A stretch of 64,000 nt of DNA, taken from positions 27,744,778 through 27,808,777 of the forward strand of contig JAAALK010000080.1 in the NCBI GenBank assembly GCA_019279435.1, read 5' to 3'. The translations under genes and the position numbers were made by a program. The notes beneath the pieces are model-generated. The model was not told where the DNA came from. It saw only the letters and a program-made list of their open reading frames with translations, and did no database searches. Each line of letters begins with the position of its first letter. Position 1 is the stretch's first letter. This DNA comes from Zizania palustris. Lineage: Eukaryota > Streptophyta > Magnoliopsida > Poales > Poaceae. Below, one piece after another: positions 32,600 to 42,176 of the stretch.

Positions 32600-35500
32600 T
32601 CACAAAATGCCGTAAGGGTGACAAATGCCAAGTTCCCCACGCAAGTAAGCAAATCTGGAAGCATCGAGGGGTTTTGTAAAAATGTCGGCAAGCTGGTGTT
32701 GGGTATCAACATATTGAAGTTCAATATCACCCTTCTCATTGTGATCTCTGAGAAAATGATACCGTACATCAATGTGTTTGGTTCTGGAGTGCTGAACCGG
32801 GTTGTTTGCAATACAAATGGCACTAGTGTTATCACAGAAAAGTGGAACACTCTTATAATCTAACCCGAAATCCCGCAAAGTGGAAACCATCCACAAAATC
32901 TGAGAGCAACAGCTAGCTGCAGCAACATATTCGGCCTCGGCCGTCGATTGTGCAACACTAGACTGTTTGCGGGAAGACCAGCAAACCAGAGACGTACCCA
33001 GAAAATGACAAGTACCAGAGGTACTCTTCCTATCAATTCTACACCCAGCAAAATCCGCATCTGAATAACCTCTAAGACATAAAGATGAAGATGATGAATA
33101 CCATATGCCAAACTCAAGGGTGTGCTTGAGATACCTTAGAATGCGCTTAACCGCTTGGCGGTGCGAAGCTCGTGGCGAAGCCTGAAAACGAGCGCACAGA
33201 CACACTGCGAAGTGTATGTCCGGCCTCGTGGCAGTCAAGTAGAGGAGGGAGCCGATCATGCTCCGGAACTCCTTCTGATCTACGGCTTCTCCATCTTCGT
33301 CAGGGTCCAATGCTACAGATGTAGCCATTGGAGTGGCGAGAGGCTTCGCATCGGACATGTCGAACTTCTTGAGCAGGTCCTTGGTGTACTTTGTCTGGTG
33401 GACAAAAGTACCTTGTTTGCTTTGCTTGATTTGCAAACCAAGGAAAAAGGTGAGTTCACCCATCATCGACATTTCAAATTCCCTGCTCATGGTATCTGCA
33501 AACTCGGCAACTAAAGCATGAGAAGAGCCACCAAAGATGATATCATCCACATAAATCTGTACTAGAAGGAAATCTTTGCCATGCTTGAGAGTAAACAAAG
33601 TTTTATCAACAGAGCCCATCAAATACCCTCGCTCAAGCAGAAAAGACTTAAGTCTATCATACCAAGCCCGAGGGGCCTGCTTGAGTCCATAAAGAGCCTT
33701 ATGAAGTTTAAGGACTTTATGTGGGTACTTGGGATTTTCAAAACCAGGGGGTTGTTTTACATAAACATCTTCACCTATGAAACCATTAAGAAAAGCACTT
33801 TTGACATCCATTTGATAGAGTTTGAATCCCCGGGATGTCGCAAAGGCAAGCAAAATCCTAATGGCCTCAAGGCGAGCAACAGGTGCAAAAGTTTCAGTAA
33901 AATCAATCCCTTCTAGTTGAGAAAAGCCCTGAGCTACAAGTCTAGCCTTATTTCTAACAATTGTTCCATCCTCCCCTTGTTTATTTTTGAAAATCCATTT
34001 AGTTCCAATGAAATGAACATTTGGTGGAGGATCAACTAAAGTCCAGACTTGGTTTCTTTCAAAATTCTCAAGCTCTTCATGCATGGCATTGATCCAACTA
34101 GAATCAGAAAGTGCATGACTAACATCTAAAGACTCGAAAGAAGCAACAAAAGCAGCATTAGTGAAATGAGCGTGAGAGCGTGTTACCCTTTGATCAAGCT
34201 CACCAATGATCTGCTCGGGAGGGTGCATCCTTTGGACATGATGTGGAGCCTCGCGGCGGGATGCAGTCTCCCCCTCAACTTGTGCGTTGGAGTGGTCCAA
34301 GATGACTGATGTTGAGGTAGTTGCTTCGGGACCTCGTGCCGAAGTAGTTGAAGCGGGGTCAGCTTCGGGGGTTGATGTCGAGGGTAGTAGGGGTTCATCC
34401 TCGAATTCTCCGGGATCTTCGTCTTCGAATAAGGTCTGTTCCATGTCGTGTTCATTCGCCTGTTCAAAAGCAGAACTAACAGAGGGGGTTGATTCATCAA
34501 AAGTCACATCACATGACTCGATGACAGTGTTAGTTTCCAAGTTATAAACACGATAAGAATGACCATGAGTTGTATAACCCAAAAAGATCCCGTCAGAAGA
34601 TCGCGACTCAAATTTATCCAAGTTACCACGTTTTAGGATAAAGCAGCGACAGCCAAAAACTCGAAGATGAGTAACCTTGGGCTGTCTCCCAAAACGCAGC
34701 TCATAAGATGTCAAATTTAAAATTGAGCGCAAGAAAATTCGGTTTGAGATGTAACATGCAGTGTTCATGGCCTCAGCCCAGAATTTTCTAGGAGTCCTAT
34801 GCTCATCAAGCATCGTCCTAGCCATCTCAACCAAAGTGCGGTTTTTCCTCTCAACAACACCATTCTGTTGAGGAACCCGCGGAGCAGAGAATTGATGTTC
34901 TATGCCATGCTCCATGCAAAAGTCAACAAAGAGACTATTTTTGAACTCGGTGCCATTATCGCTTCGAATGAATTTTAATGCACCAGGGAGTTCAGTGAAA
35001 AGTCTCAAAGCCAAGCTCCGAAAGTGTGAAAACACTTCATCCTTGCTGGCAAGAAAGAAGACCCAAGAGTAGCGAGAGAAATCGTCGACTATAACAAGTA
35101 CATACCACTTGCCGCCTAAAGAACTAACCCGAGAAGGACCTACAGTGTCCATATGGAGAAGTTCTCCGGGTTGTTCAGTCATCACTGTGGTGACTGGCGA
35201 ATGCGAAGCGGCAATCATTTTTCCATGTCGACAAGGAGCGCAGACTAAATTCTTCTCAAACTTGAGCTTGGGCAATCCTCGGATCAAACCTAGGGCGCTC
35301 AGACGAGCGAGCAACTCAAAGCTCATATGCCCTAGTCTCCTATGCCACTTCCAAAGCTCAGAAGTCGAATGAGCAACAAGGCAATGAGAAGAACCAGACG
35401 ACTCTGAAAAATCAGCTCCAAAAACTCTCCCAACCCTGAAGATCTTACACACAACAACGCCATCAGAATTGAGCACTTGCGAAGTATCACGATGAAATCG

Positions 35501-35767
35501 CACTTCGAAGCCCTCATCAAGCAACTGAGATACAGACAGCAAATTGTATCCCAGGTTTTCAACCAAAGCAACATCTTTGAGAGTGAAGTTCGTGTTAATC
35601 CTTACCACACCTTTACCTTTCACTCTACTCCTTCGATTGTTTCCGAAGGTGATATGTTCCCTTTGCTTGGTTGTAGTGAGGCTGGAGAACCAAGCTGCAT
35701 CTCCGGTCATGTGGCGCGAACAACCGGAGTCCATGATCCACGTGCCCTCCAAGCCTCGACCTGTCGC
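32600..35767 (-). CDS. pol: B Pol polyprotein (protease, integrase, RT, RNase H)
   Basis: The frame is continuous with gag after one UAG; residue numbers here start at the TTG of 35752. Protease DSG at 8-10. Pre-integrase zinc finger H137-X4-H142-X28-C171-X2-C174. Integrase core D202, D265 and E301 (exact DD35E). RT from about 565 with YVDD at 734-737. RNase H with D898 (GYSDAD), acidic pair near 939-941 and D974. It ends HPYGIL at 1050. No stop or frameshift. Normal product would be a Gag-Pol fusion processed by its protease inside virus-like particles; integrase acts in the nucleus. No ATG is found near the start, consistent with translation only through the UAG. Confidence 0.93.
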   Translation of the reverse strand, partial: ATGRGLEGTWIMDSGCSRHMTGDAAWFSSLTTTKQREHITFGNNRRSRVKGKGVVRINTNFTLKDVALVENLGYNLLSVSQLLDEGFEVRFHRDTSQVLNSDGVVVCKIFRVGRVFGADFSESSGSSHCLVAHSTSELWKWHRRLGHMSFELLARLSALGLIRGLPKLKFEKNLVCAPCRHGKMIAASHSPVTTVMTEQPGELLHMDTVGPSRVSSLGGKWYVLVIVDDFSRYSWVFFLASKDEVFSHFRSLALRLFTELPGALKFIRSDNGTEFKNSLFVDFCMEHGIEHQFSAPRVPQQNGVVERKNRTLVEMARTMLDEHRTPRKFWAEAMNTACYISNRIFLRSILNLTSYELRFGRQPKVTHLRVFGCRCFILKRGNLDKFESRSSDGIFLGYTTHGHSYRVYNLETNTVIESCDVTFDESTPSVSSAFEQANEHDMEQTLFEDEDPGEFEDEPLLPSTSTPEADPASTTSARGPEATTSTSVILDHSNAQVEGETASRREAPHHVQRMHPPEQIIGELDQRVTRSHAHFTNAAFVASFESLDVSHALSDSSWINAMHEELENFERNQVWTLVDPPPNVHFIGTKWIFKNKQGEDGTIVRNKARLVAQGFSQLEGIDFTETFAPVARLEAIRILLAFATSRGFKLYQMDVKSAFLNGFIGEDVYVKQPPGFENPKYPHKVLKLHKALYGLKQAPRAWYDRLKSFLLERGYLMGSVDKTLFTLKHGKDFLLVQIYVDDIIFGGSSHALVAEFADTMSREFEMSMMGELTFFLGLQIKQSKQGTFVHQTKYTKDLLKKFDMSDAKPLATPMATSVALDPDEDGEAVDQKEFRSMIGSLLYLTATRPDIHFAVCLCARFQASPRASHRQAVKRILRYLKHTLEFGIWYSSSSSLCLRGYSDADFAGCRIDRKSTSGTCHFLGTSLVCWSSRKQSSVAQSTAEAEYVAAASCCSQILWMVSTLRDFGLDYKSVPLFCDNTSAICIANNPVQHSRTKHIDVRYHFLRDHNEKGDIELQYVDTQHQLADIFTKPLDASRFAYLRGELGICHPYGIL

Positions 35768-35770
35768 CTA
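35768..35770 (-). promoter_or_regulatory. In-frame UAG between gag and pol (putative readthrough site)
   Basis: The gag stop is UAG and pol follows in the same frame (GCG ACA GGT CGA GGC TTG). The same arrangement occurs in S1 (7617-7619) and D (46724-46726) although the next codons differ. A regulated readthrough would set the Gag to Gag-Pol ratio. Confidence 0.65.
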
Positions 35771-38230
35771 CACATGATAAGAACGCCTCGTTCGCTCAGT
35801 GCTGGGGTGAGTAAAATAATGACGAGGCATCCAGCACTGAGTGACACGAGTAGTAGGCACAGTAAAAGTAGACGGTCTACGCACATAAAAATCAGAATGA
35901 TGCAAAGTGCGAGGTCTACCAACATGCAAAGAACGGAAAGCATGTCGAGGTCTCCTACTCTGACGAGGTACAAAGCTACTCGCCCGAGGTCTACCACCAT
36001 ATGGAACATGGTGAACACCTCGAGGAGCAAAACCTCTCCGAGAAGCACGAGGAGCCTCAAAAACAGGACGAGAGTAATACTCAGACTCATGCATACCTAA
36101 AGATGGGTAACGCATGTCCTGATAGCTCATCGCCTGAGCACGTCGCTCATCCTTGATGCGACGAAAGCAAAACCCAACCAAATGACCCGCCCGCTGACAG
36201 TAAGAACAGTGAAACACTCTCCTGGGGGCACTCTCATGGGTCATAGGAGCAACTCTCACAGGCTCCTTGGGTTTCTTCTGTGTGGTTTTCTTGGGAGGAT
36301 TTTTCTTGGCAGGAGGAGTGGTTTTCTTTGGTGGATGGGTAGGCTTTTTGGCTGGAGGGGTGTCCAACAGAGCTCTCTCTTTCTCTAGGGTGGTGGGAGA
36401 GGTGAAAACAGTCTTGGATTTACTGTCTGAAGCTATCCTCTCAAAACCCAAACCTAGAGCTACCCCGGCTCTGTCAGCACACAACTTGGTCTTGGCCAAG
36501 AGCAAATCCATCCTACCCTTCCCTTCAGTGCATTTATTCACCACAGAAAGAAGGTATTCATTTTCGGACATGAGGTTTTCAGCCCGCTCTCTAACAGTGC
36601 CTAGCTGGTCCTTAAGGGTAATGCAAGTGTCACAAACAGGTTGCACATCCTTAGAACTACCGGCCCTCTCCAATCTAGCCTCCAAATCATGAACATGCTT
36701 ATCACGTAAATTAATGCTATCGCGTAATAAAGAGCAGTTCATGCAATCAATAACATCATGAGGTCTAGAATCCACCTCCAAAAGCTGCTTCTGTGCAGTC
36801 TCAAGCTCAGAAAGAGTTTGAGCATGAACAGAACGCAACTGAGCAAGCTCACCCATGACAACAGAACAAGACTCACATTCAGCATCATCATACTTAGACT
36901 TAAGCATGGCATATTCAGTAGACATATTTTCTAGCCTAAGTCTAAGGTCTTTTCTTTCTCTAGCGGCTTGCACAAGCAATCTATCCTGACCTAGCACAAC
37001 TTCATTCAGCTCATCTAATTTAATTAGAAGCTGGTCAGATGATAGGTTTACCTCAGATGAGTCAAGCTCATCGCCGCTGTGATCGCTGTCGGCCATGAAG
37101 CAAAGGCCGGTGAAGTCACGTCCCTTCTTATCCTTCTTGTCCTCCTTCCTTGGGGACTCCTCCTCCTCAGAGCTCGACTCCTCAGTTGAGGATGTGTCGA
37201 TGTCGCTGAGAGCAGCAACAAAAGCTCTGGAAGCGGCCTTGGCTACTTTCTTAGCCATCTTGCCGCGCTTGCCCTTCACAAAGGGCTTCCTCTCCTTTTT
37301 GTGGAATTTGGGGCGGTCACTCTCATCTCTCTTTTTGACCTTGGGGCAATTGGCCTTAATGTGAGAGGTGTCGCCACATTCATAGCAGCCACTAAAACCA
37401 CTTCTCCGCTGATCCCGTCTCTCATGGTGAAAGCGGGTGAACCTCCGGGCAATGAGAGCAAGCTCATCATCAGCTAGAGTATCCACCTGCTCCTTTGTGA
37501 CGGAGACCAGGGAGGACAAAGCAAAACCATCTGCTAGAACACAAGTGCCTGATGTGCTTGGTTCTGCAGTGGTGCCACGGCTAGTGCTAGAAACCAATGC
37601 CAATGGCTGTGGCAAAGAGCTTCTGTGCACTGCAAGAGATGCCTTGGCAATCTCTGTGGACTTCAGCTTGCTAAAGAGTTCATCACAGGTTAGAGAGTCA
37701 TAGCCTGTGGACTCCTCAATGCTGGATATCTTCACCTCCCATATGCTACGGTCAAGAGCATAGAGAAGCTTGATAGCCCTATCATGATCACTGTAAGCAA
37801 GCGTCCCGTTGGATCGCAAGTTACTCACTATCGCGTCAAAGCGAGAAAACATGGCATCTATAGATTCACCAGGTGCCTGCACAAACAGCTGATACTGTTG
37901 GTTGTAGGTGCTTTGGCGCCTGGCCTTAATCTGGGTAGAGCCCTCATGATAAATAGTGAGCGTTGTCCAAATTTCCCTAGCAGTCCTAAGGTGCTGCACC
38001 CTATCAAACTCACTCCGACTCAAACCAATGAACAGTATGTTCCTTGCCTTCGAGTTGGCAATATACTGATCTTTCTCAGTTTGAGTGGTGCGGGTATCAG
38101 GGATGGAGTATTGTGAGTCCACAATCTCCCAAATTGCATTTCCTTGGCTTAACAAATAAGCCTCCATGCGCACCTTCCAGTATGCAAAATCTGTCCCATC
38201 GAACAGAGGAATTTTACTGCCTCTATCCAT
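35768..38230 (-). CDS. gag: B Gag, Sirevirus type (820 aa)
   Basis: The ATG at 38230 (MDRGSKIPLFDG) follows the primer site by about 50 nt and is the first ATG. The UBN2-like gag core is at about 1-200. Zinc knuckle 1 is C282-X2-C285-X4-H290-X4-C295. An acidic serine-rich stretch lies at 345-395, with long predicted coiled coil at about 400-570. A proline/lysine-rich linker (about 625-655) precedes zinc knuckle 2, C675-X2-C678-X4-H683-X4-C688. An arginine-rich tail ends at UAG. This length and the coiled coil are far beyond a simple copia gag and typical of Sireviruses. It builds the particle and packages RNA. Confidence 0.92.
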   Translation of the reverse strand: MDRGSKIPLFDGTDFAYWKVRMEAYLLSQGNAIWEIVDSQYSIPDTRTTQTEKDQYIANSKARNILFIGLSRSEFDRVQHLRTAREIWTTLTIYHEGSTQIKARRQSTYNQQYQLFVQAPGESIDAMFSRFDAIVSNLRSNGTLAYSDHDRAIKLLYALDRSIWEVKISSIEESTGYDSLTCDELFSKLKSTEIAKASLAVHRSSLPQPLALVSSTSRGTTAEPSTSGTCVLADGFALSSLVSVTKEQVDTLADDELALIARRFTRFHHERRDQRRSGFSGCYECGDTSHIKANCPKVKKRDESDRPKFHKKERKPFVKGKRGKMAKKVAKAASRAFVAALSDIDTSSTEESSSEEEESPRKEDKKDKKGRDFTGLCFMADSDHSGDELDSSEVNLSSDQLLIKLDELNEVVLGQDRLLVQAARERKDLRLRLENMSTEYAMLKSKYDDAECESCSVVMGELAQLRSVHAQTLSELETAQKQLLEVDSRPHDVIDCMNCSLLRDSINLRDKHVHDLEARLERAGSSKDVQPVCDTCITLKDQLGTVRERAENLMSENEYLLSVVNKCTEGKGRMDLLLAKTKLCADRAGVALGLGFERIASDSKSKTVFTSPTTLEKERALLDTPPAKKPTHPPKKTTPPAKKNPPKKTTQKKPKEPVRVAPMTHESAPRRVFHCSYCQRAGHLVGFCFRRIKDERRAQAMSYQDMRYPSLGMHESEYYSRPVFEAPRASRRGFAPRGVHHVPYGGRPRASSFVPRQSRRPRHAFRSLHVGRPRTLHHSDFYVRRPSTFTVPTTRVTQCWMPRHYFTHPSTERTRRSYHV

Positions 38231-38280
38231 GTCGCCAACAGATCACAAAACCGGTTAAGGTCAACTGGTGATCTTAACCC

Positions 38281-38292
38281 GCTCTGATACCA
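38281..38292 (-). other. B primer binding site (initiator tRNA-Met)
   Basis: TGGTATCAGAGC on the minus strand, two bases after the 5' LTR end. Confidence 0.93.
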
Positions 38293-38294
38293 AT

Positions 38295-40308
38295 TGTTGG
38301 ACCGGAAACGGCGACCAGAGGGGGGGTGAATGGGAGCTTTTAAAATTTCGGGCTAAAAACTTAGCCTCCGGTTCTGTTCAGTCTTCTGCGGAACAGGCTT
38401 CGAACACAACCTTCGAAGGTCTGGTTCGGAGGTACTTCGACACCTTCGAACACAGGCTTCGGAGTGGCAAAAGTTCGAAGCCAAGAAGACTTCGCTCCAC
38501 TTACAACCCTCGAAAATCTACTCTGCTAAGTCAGTGCAGGCTCCGCACACGAGGTGCTTCGAGCAGGCTTCGCACTTCACCCTTCGCAAGAGTTGACAGC
38601 CCTCTGAGGACTTCGACCAAGTACTTGGCAACAGCAACGGGTGCTGGGCTTCGTACCCGAAGGTCTACACGCACACAAATCGGACTTCGCTAAGGGCTTC
38701 GACACAAGAAGCAAAACGGGAAACAATCAGGGCTTCGCTAGTAATCAGCGAGGTCTTGCCTCGTGTTACACAGAGCGACAGCACTCTGACAAAACACACC
38801 TCGCACGAAAAACAACCTTCGCCTCAACAGGCTTCGGTGCACTAAACTAGCGAAGTATGCAACGCGAGCTCAAGCAAAAGCACAAGACAAACAGGGCTTC
38901 GCCGCTTGAACAAGGAACACTGAAAATGAACTCAGGATGTATTCAATCGAAGTGTGGCTACAGGAGCTCAACAGTAAATGCTCAAAGTGTTAAATGTTAC
39001 CTACCGAGCCCCCATATTTATAGCCCATGGATTCATCCTAAGGAAGTGACTACTTTACCCCTAGGGTTTACAACAGATTTGTCTCTACAGAACTAAGGGG
39101 TACAAAAGGTAGTCCACCTTTATTTTGGAGGCTTCTCTGTCAGCTGCAGAGGGGACAGTGTCAGCCTTTTTCAGAACAGACAGTGTCAGCCTTTACAGAG
39201 TTGACTTCTGGAACCTCCCTTCGCACGCGAGGGGTGCGGAAGCTTCGGCGAGAAGCCTGCAGCCTGTTGGCCTTCGCTCCGCCGAAGAAGACCTTCGATA
39301 CAGTGACGGTTTTGAGCCGAAGCCGTCAAAGCCCTTGGGCCTTCGCACCACCACCTCCGGAGTGGATCACCACGGCTTCGCAGCTACTCCGAGCTCGAAC
39401 ACCGTCCGTCCGTGTACCGAAGCCATGCATGGCCGAAGCACCTCAAGTCAACCTCACTCCGGAGCTAGCCTCGCTCCGAAGTCCTTCACACTCCGAAGCC
39501 CTACCTTCGGAGTACCACCCTTCGAAGTCCCTCCTTCGTCCAAGGCCTCCGCATGAAGCATTCCATGAGCACTTCGTCGCAGTGTCTCACTCCGAGCACA
39601 CTCCTCGACGAGCCTCACCCGGACCATGCCTTCGATGCGCCTCGACTTCTGAGACCTTCGTCGGGCCACCTTCGAGTGTCTCCCTCCGGAGCACACTTCG
39701 AACACCTTGCCTCCGCAGAGGACTTGGTCCACCAACTCCGAAGTCACTCCATTCGGAGTACCTTCGAAGTGCCTCACCTTCGAGGACTTGTCTCGGAGTA
39801 CCTTCAGCCGGAGCTACACTCCGCACTCTCTGCCTTCACCTGGCACGCCTCGACCCGAGGACCGACCCGGACCACCTTCGCAGCCACCGTGACGGAGCTC
39901 CCCGCTCCCTTGGCATCAAACCACCCGCTTGACCCAAGTTCACCTGGCTCGAACCCTGTTCGTCGCCTCCGAAGTCCCTGCGCACCACCGACAAGCAAAC
40001 AAGTGTATCCAGTACTCCGGAGACCTCTCCGGGTTAGCAACCTCCGGCACACACTCCGGTGTACCGCCCAAAGTACCGAAGCCATCGGTACGAACCCTGT
40101 CATCGTGTACTGCCGGACCCCTCCGACAGGTACACTCCGCTGCAACAGCTGCAGCAAGCAAACACACACCGAACACACTTCGGTGACACACCTCCGAACA
40201 CCCTTCGGAGGTACCACCTCCGAAGCCCCTCCGGAGGTACCCTTCGAACAGAGGGTAAAATCCAGTCAATCACTCATCACAAACACCGAAACCACCCTTG
40301 GTTTCTCA
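38295..40308 (-). repeat. B 5' LTR (promoter copy)
   Basis: Matches the LTR at 29408-31421 throughout as far as I compared. TATA-like CTATAAATAT at 39023-39014 would start the genomic RNA. Confidence 0.93.
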
Positions 40309-40340
40309 AATGGCATGTGAGTAATTTTCCCAACAAATAA

Positions 40341-40916
40341 CCCCTGTCATTATGAAAAGAACAACAAATTCATTGATCATCAAGATTGCTTTTAAAGCTC
40401 CACTTGAACTGGACTTGTCTGTCTAGAGTAGCAATTGACTAGCTTTGCGTAGTCCCTGCTTTTACTTGTCTAGTTACCTTGATTGAGTGGTGATGCTTTT
40501 ATTTCAAAATGATAAAATCACATGCCGTCATCTTGTTTTTAGAGCATGTTTAATTGAGCTGAGAACATGAATATTGATATTAAAGTTGGCATATGTGTGC
40601 TTTATATGTCTGTGCAATTCTGCCCATTACGAAGCTTTACATCTTTTACATGCTCCTTGCTGATTGCATTGCCAAAGGGGGAGAAATTTTTGAGTTCTCT
40701 ACAGAAAGGGGGTAAAATAACTCAGGGGGAGTTTTTATCTTGCAAAAGGAAAATTTGCTGAAGGGGCTTTCACTTTTGAAAAAGGGGAGGAAAATTCTTT
40801 TATCAAGTGACATGATTTGATTCGTTTCTGAATTTTTATGGTCATTTGTGTGCTGAAATTTTTCAAATTTTCTTAAACTTGAATTTGGTTGTCAATGCAC
40901 TCATCAAGGGGGAGAT
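40341..40916 (+). other. S1 3' untranslated region, second part, with polypurine tracts
   Basis: Continues 28728-29270. Purine tracts AAAGGGGGAGAAA, AAAGGGGGT, CAGGGGGAG and AAAAAGGGGAGG lie between 40674 and 40795. The final AAGGGGGAGAT (40906-40916) abuts the LTR. Confidence 0.8.
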
Positions 40917-42176
40917 TGAGAAACCAAGGGTTGGTTTCAGAGTCTGTGATGAGTGATTGACAGATTTTATTCTCTGATTCGAAGGAATCCCTCCGAAGGG
41001 GTTCAGAGGTTGTTTCACTGAAGGGTTCGGTGGGTCTGTTTTGCTGCGGCTGTGGCAGCAGAGTGTGCTTGTCGGAGGGGTCCGACAGTACACAATGACT
41101 GGTTGTACCGAAGGGTTTGGTACTTTGGGCGGTACACTGGAGTGTGTCGAAGGTTGTTTACCCGGAGAGGTCTCCGGGGTACTAGATACACTTGTCTGTC
41201 TGTCTGTGGTGCGCAGGTGACTTCGTAGGCGACGGACGGTTCGCAGCAAGTGAACCTGGGTCAAGCGGGAGGCTTGATGCCAGGCGAGCGGGGAGCTCGG
41301 TCACGAAGGCTGCGAAGGGGTCGAGGTCGGACCTCGGGTCGAGGTGCGCCAGAAGAAGGCAATAAGTGCGGAGCGTGGCTCCGGCTGAAGGTACTCCGAG
41401 ACGAAGTCCTCGGAGGCAAGGCACTTCGAAGGCTACTCCGAATGGAATGACTTCGGAGTATGGTGGACAAAGTCCTCAGCAATGAGGCAAGGCGTTCGAA
41501 GTGTGCTCCGGAGGGAGGCACTCGAAGGTATACCCGACGAAGGTCTCAGAAGTCGAAGTGCATCAAAGGCATGGTCCGGGTGAGTTTTGTCGAGGAGTGT
41601 GCTCGGGGAGAGACACTGCGACGAAGTGCTCATGGAATGCTTCATGCGGAGGCCTTGGACGAAGGAGGGACTTCGAAGGGTGGTACTCCAAAGGTGGGGC
41701 TTCGGAGTGAGGCTGACTTGAGGTACTTCAGCTAGGCATGGCTTCGGTACACGGGCTGACGGAGTTCGAGCTGGGAGAAGCTGCGAAGCCGTGGTGGTCC
41801 ACTCCGGAGGTGTTGGTGCGAAGGCCCAAGGGCTTTGACGGCTTCGGATAAAAACCGTCACTATATCGAAGGCTGACTTTGGTGAAGCGAAGGCCGTCAG
41901 GCTCAAGGCTTCTCACCGAAGCTACCGCACCCCTCGCGTGTGAAGGGGGGCTTCAGAAGGGTCCAAAACTGCAAAGACTGACCATGTTTGCTCTGCAAAA
42001 GCTGATGTTGACTCCTCTGCGAAGCTAACAAAAGAAGCCTCCAAATAAAGTAGACTACCAGCTGTACCCCCTTGTTATGATGAGACAAAACTAGTGTAAA
42101 CCCTAGGGGTAAAGTAGTCTATTCACAGGGCTGAATAGTGCCTATAAATAGTGGAGGTTAGCTAGGTCACGGTAAC
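40917..42176 (+). repeat. S1 3' LTR, first part
   Basis: Starts TGAGAAACCAAGG. TATA CCTATAAATAG lies at about 42141. It is interrupted at 42176 by element D, whose GTAAC duplication is at 42172-42176 and 50203-50207, and continues at 50208. Confidence 0.88.

Larger units (their letters stand above)
29408..40308 (-). mobile_element. B: full-length, apparently autonomous Sirevirus-like copia element (10.9 kb)
   Basis: Two 2014-bp LTRs (29408-31421 and 38295-40308) are offset by 8887 bp with no difference that I could find, and the AATGG duplication is perfect. The order on the minus strand is LTR, primer site, gag (820 codons), UAG, pol (1050 codons from the first TTG), 1.2-kb 3' region with several purine tracts, then LTR. 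A long coiled-coil gag with two zinc knuckles, long CpG-rich LTRs and many polypurine-like motifs are Sirevirus traits. No env-like frame is present. All catalytic motifs are intact, so it is likely very young and possibly active. Confidence 0.93.
29280..40331. mobile_element. Mutator-type MITE (146 bp), split by element B
   Basis: The left part is 29280-29407 and the right part 40314-40331. The left end GGGTTAATTTTTTCCGTGCC and the reverse complement of the right end GGGAAAATTACTCACATGCC form related inverted termini; inside, CCATTACAATTTT pairs with AAAATTATAATGG. A perfect 9-bp target duplication fits Mutator-like elements. It landed in the S1 3' region before B landed in it. Confidence 0.8.
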
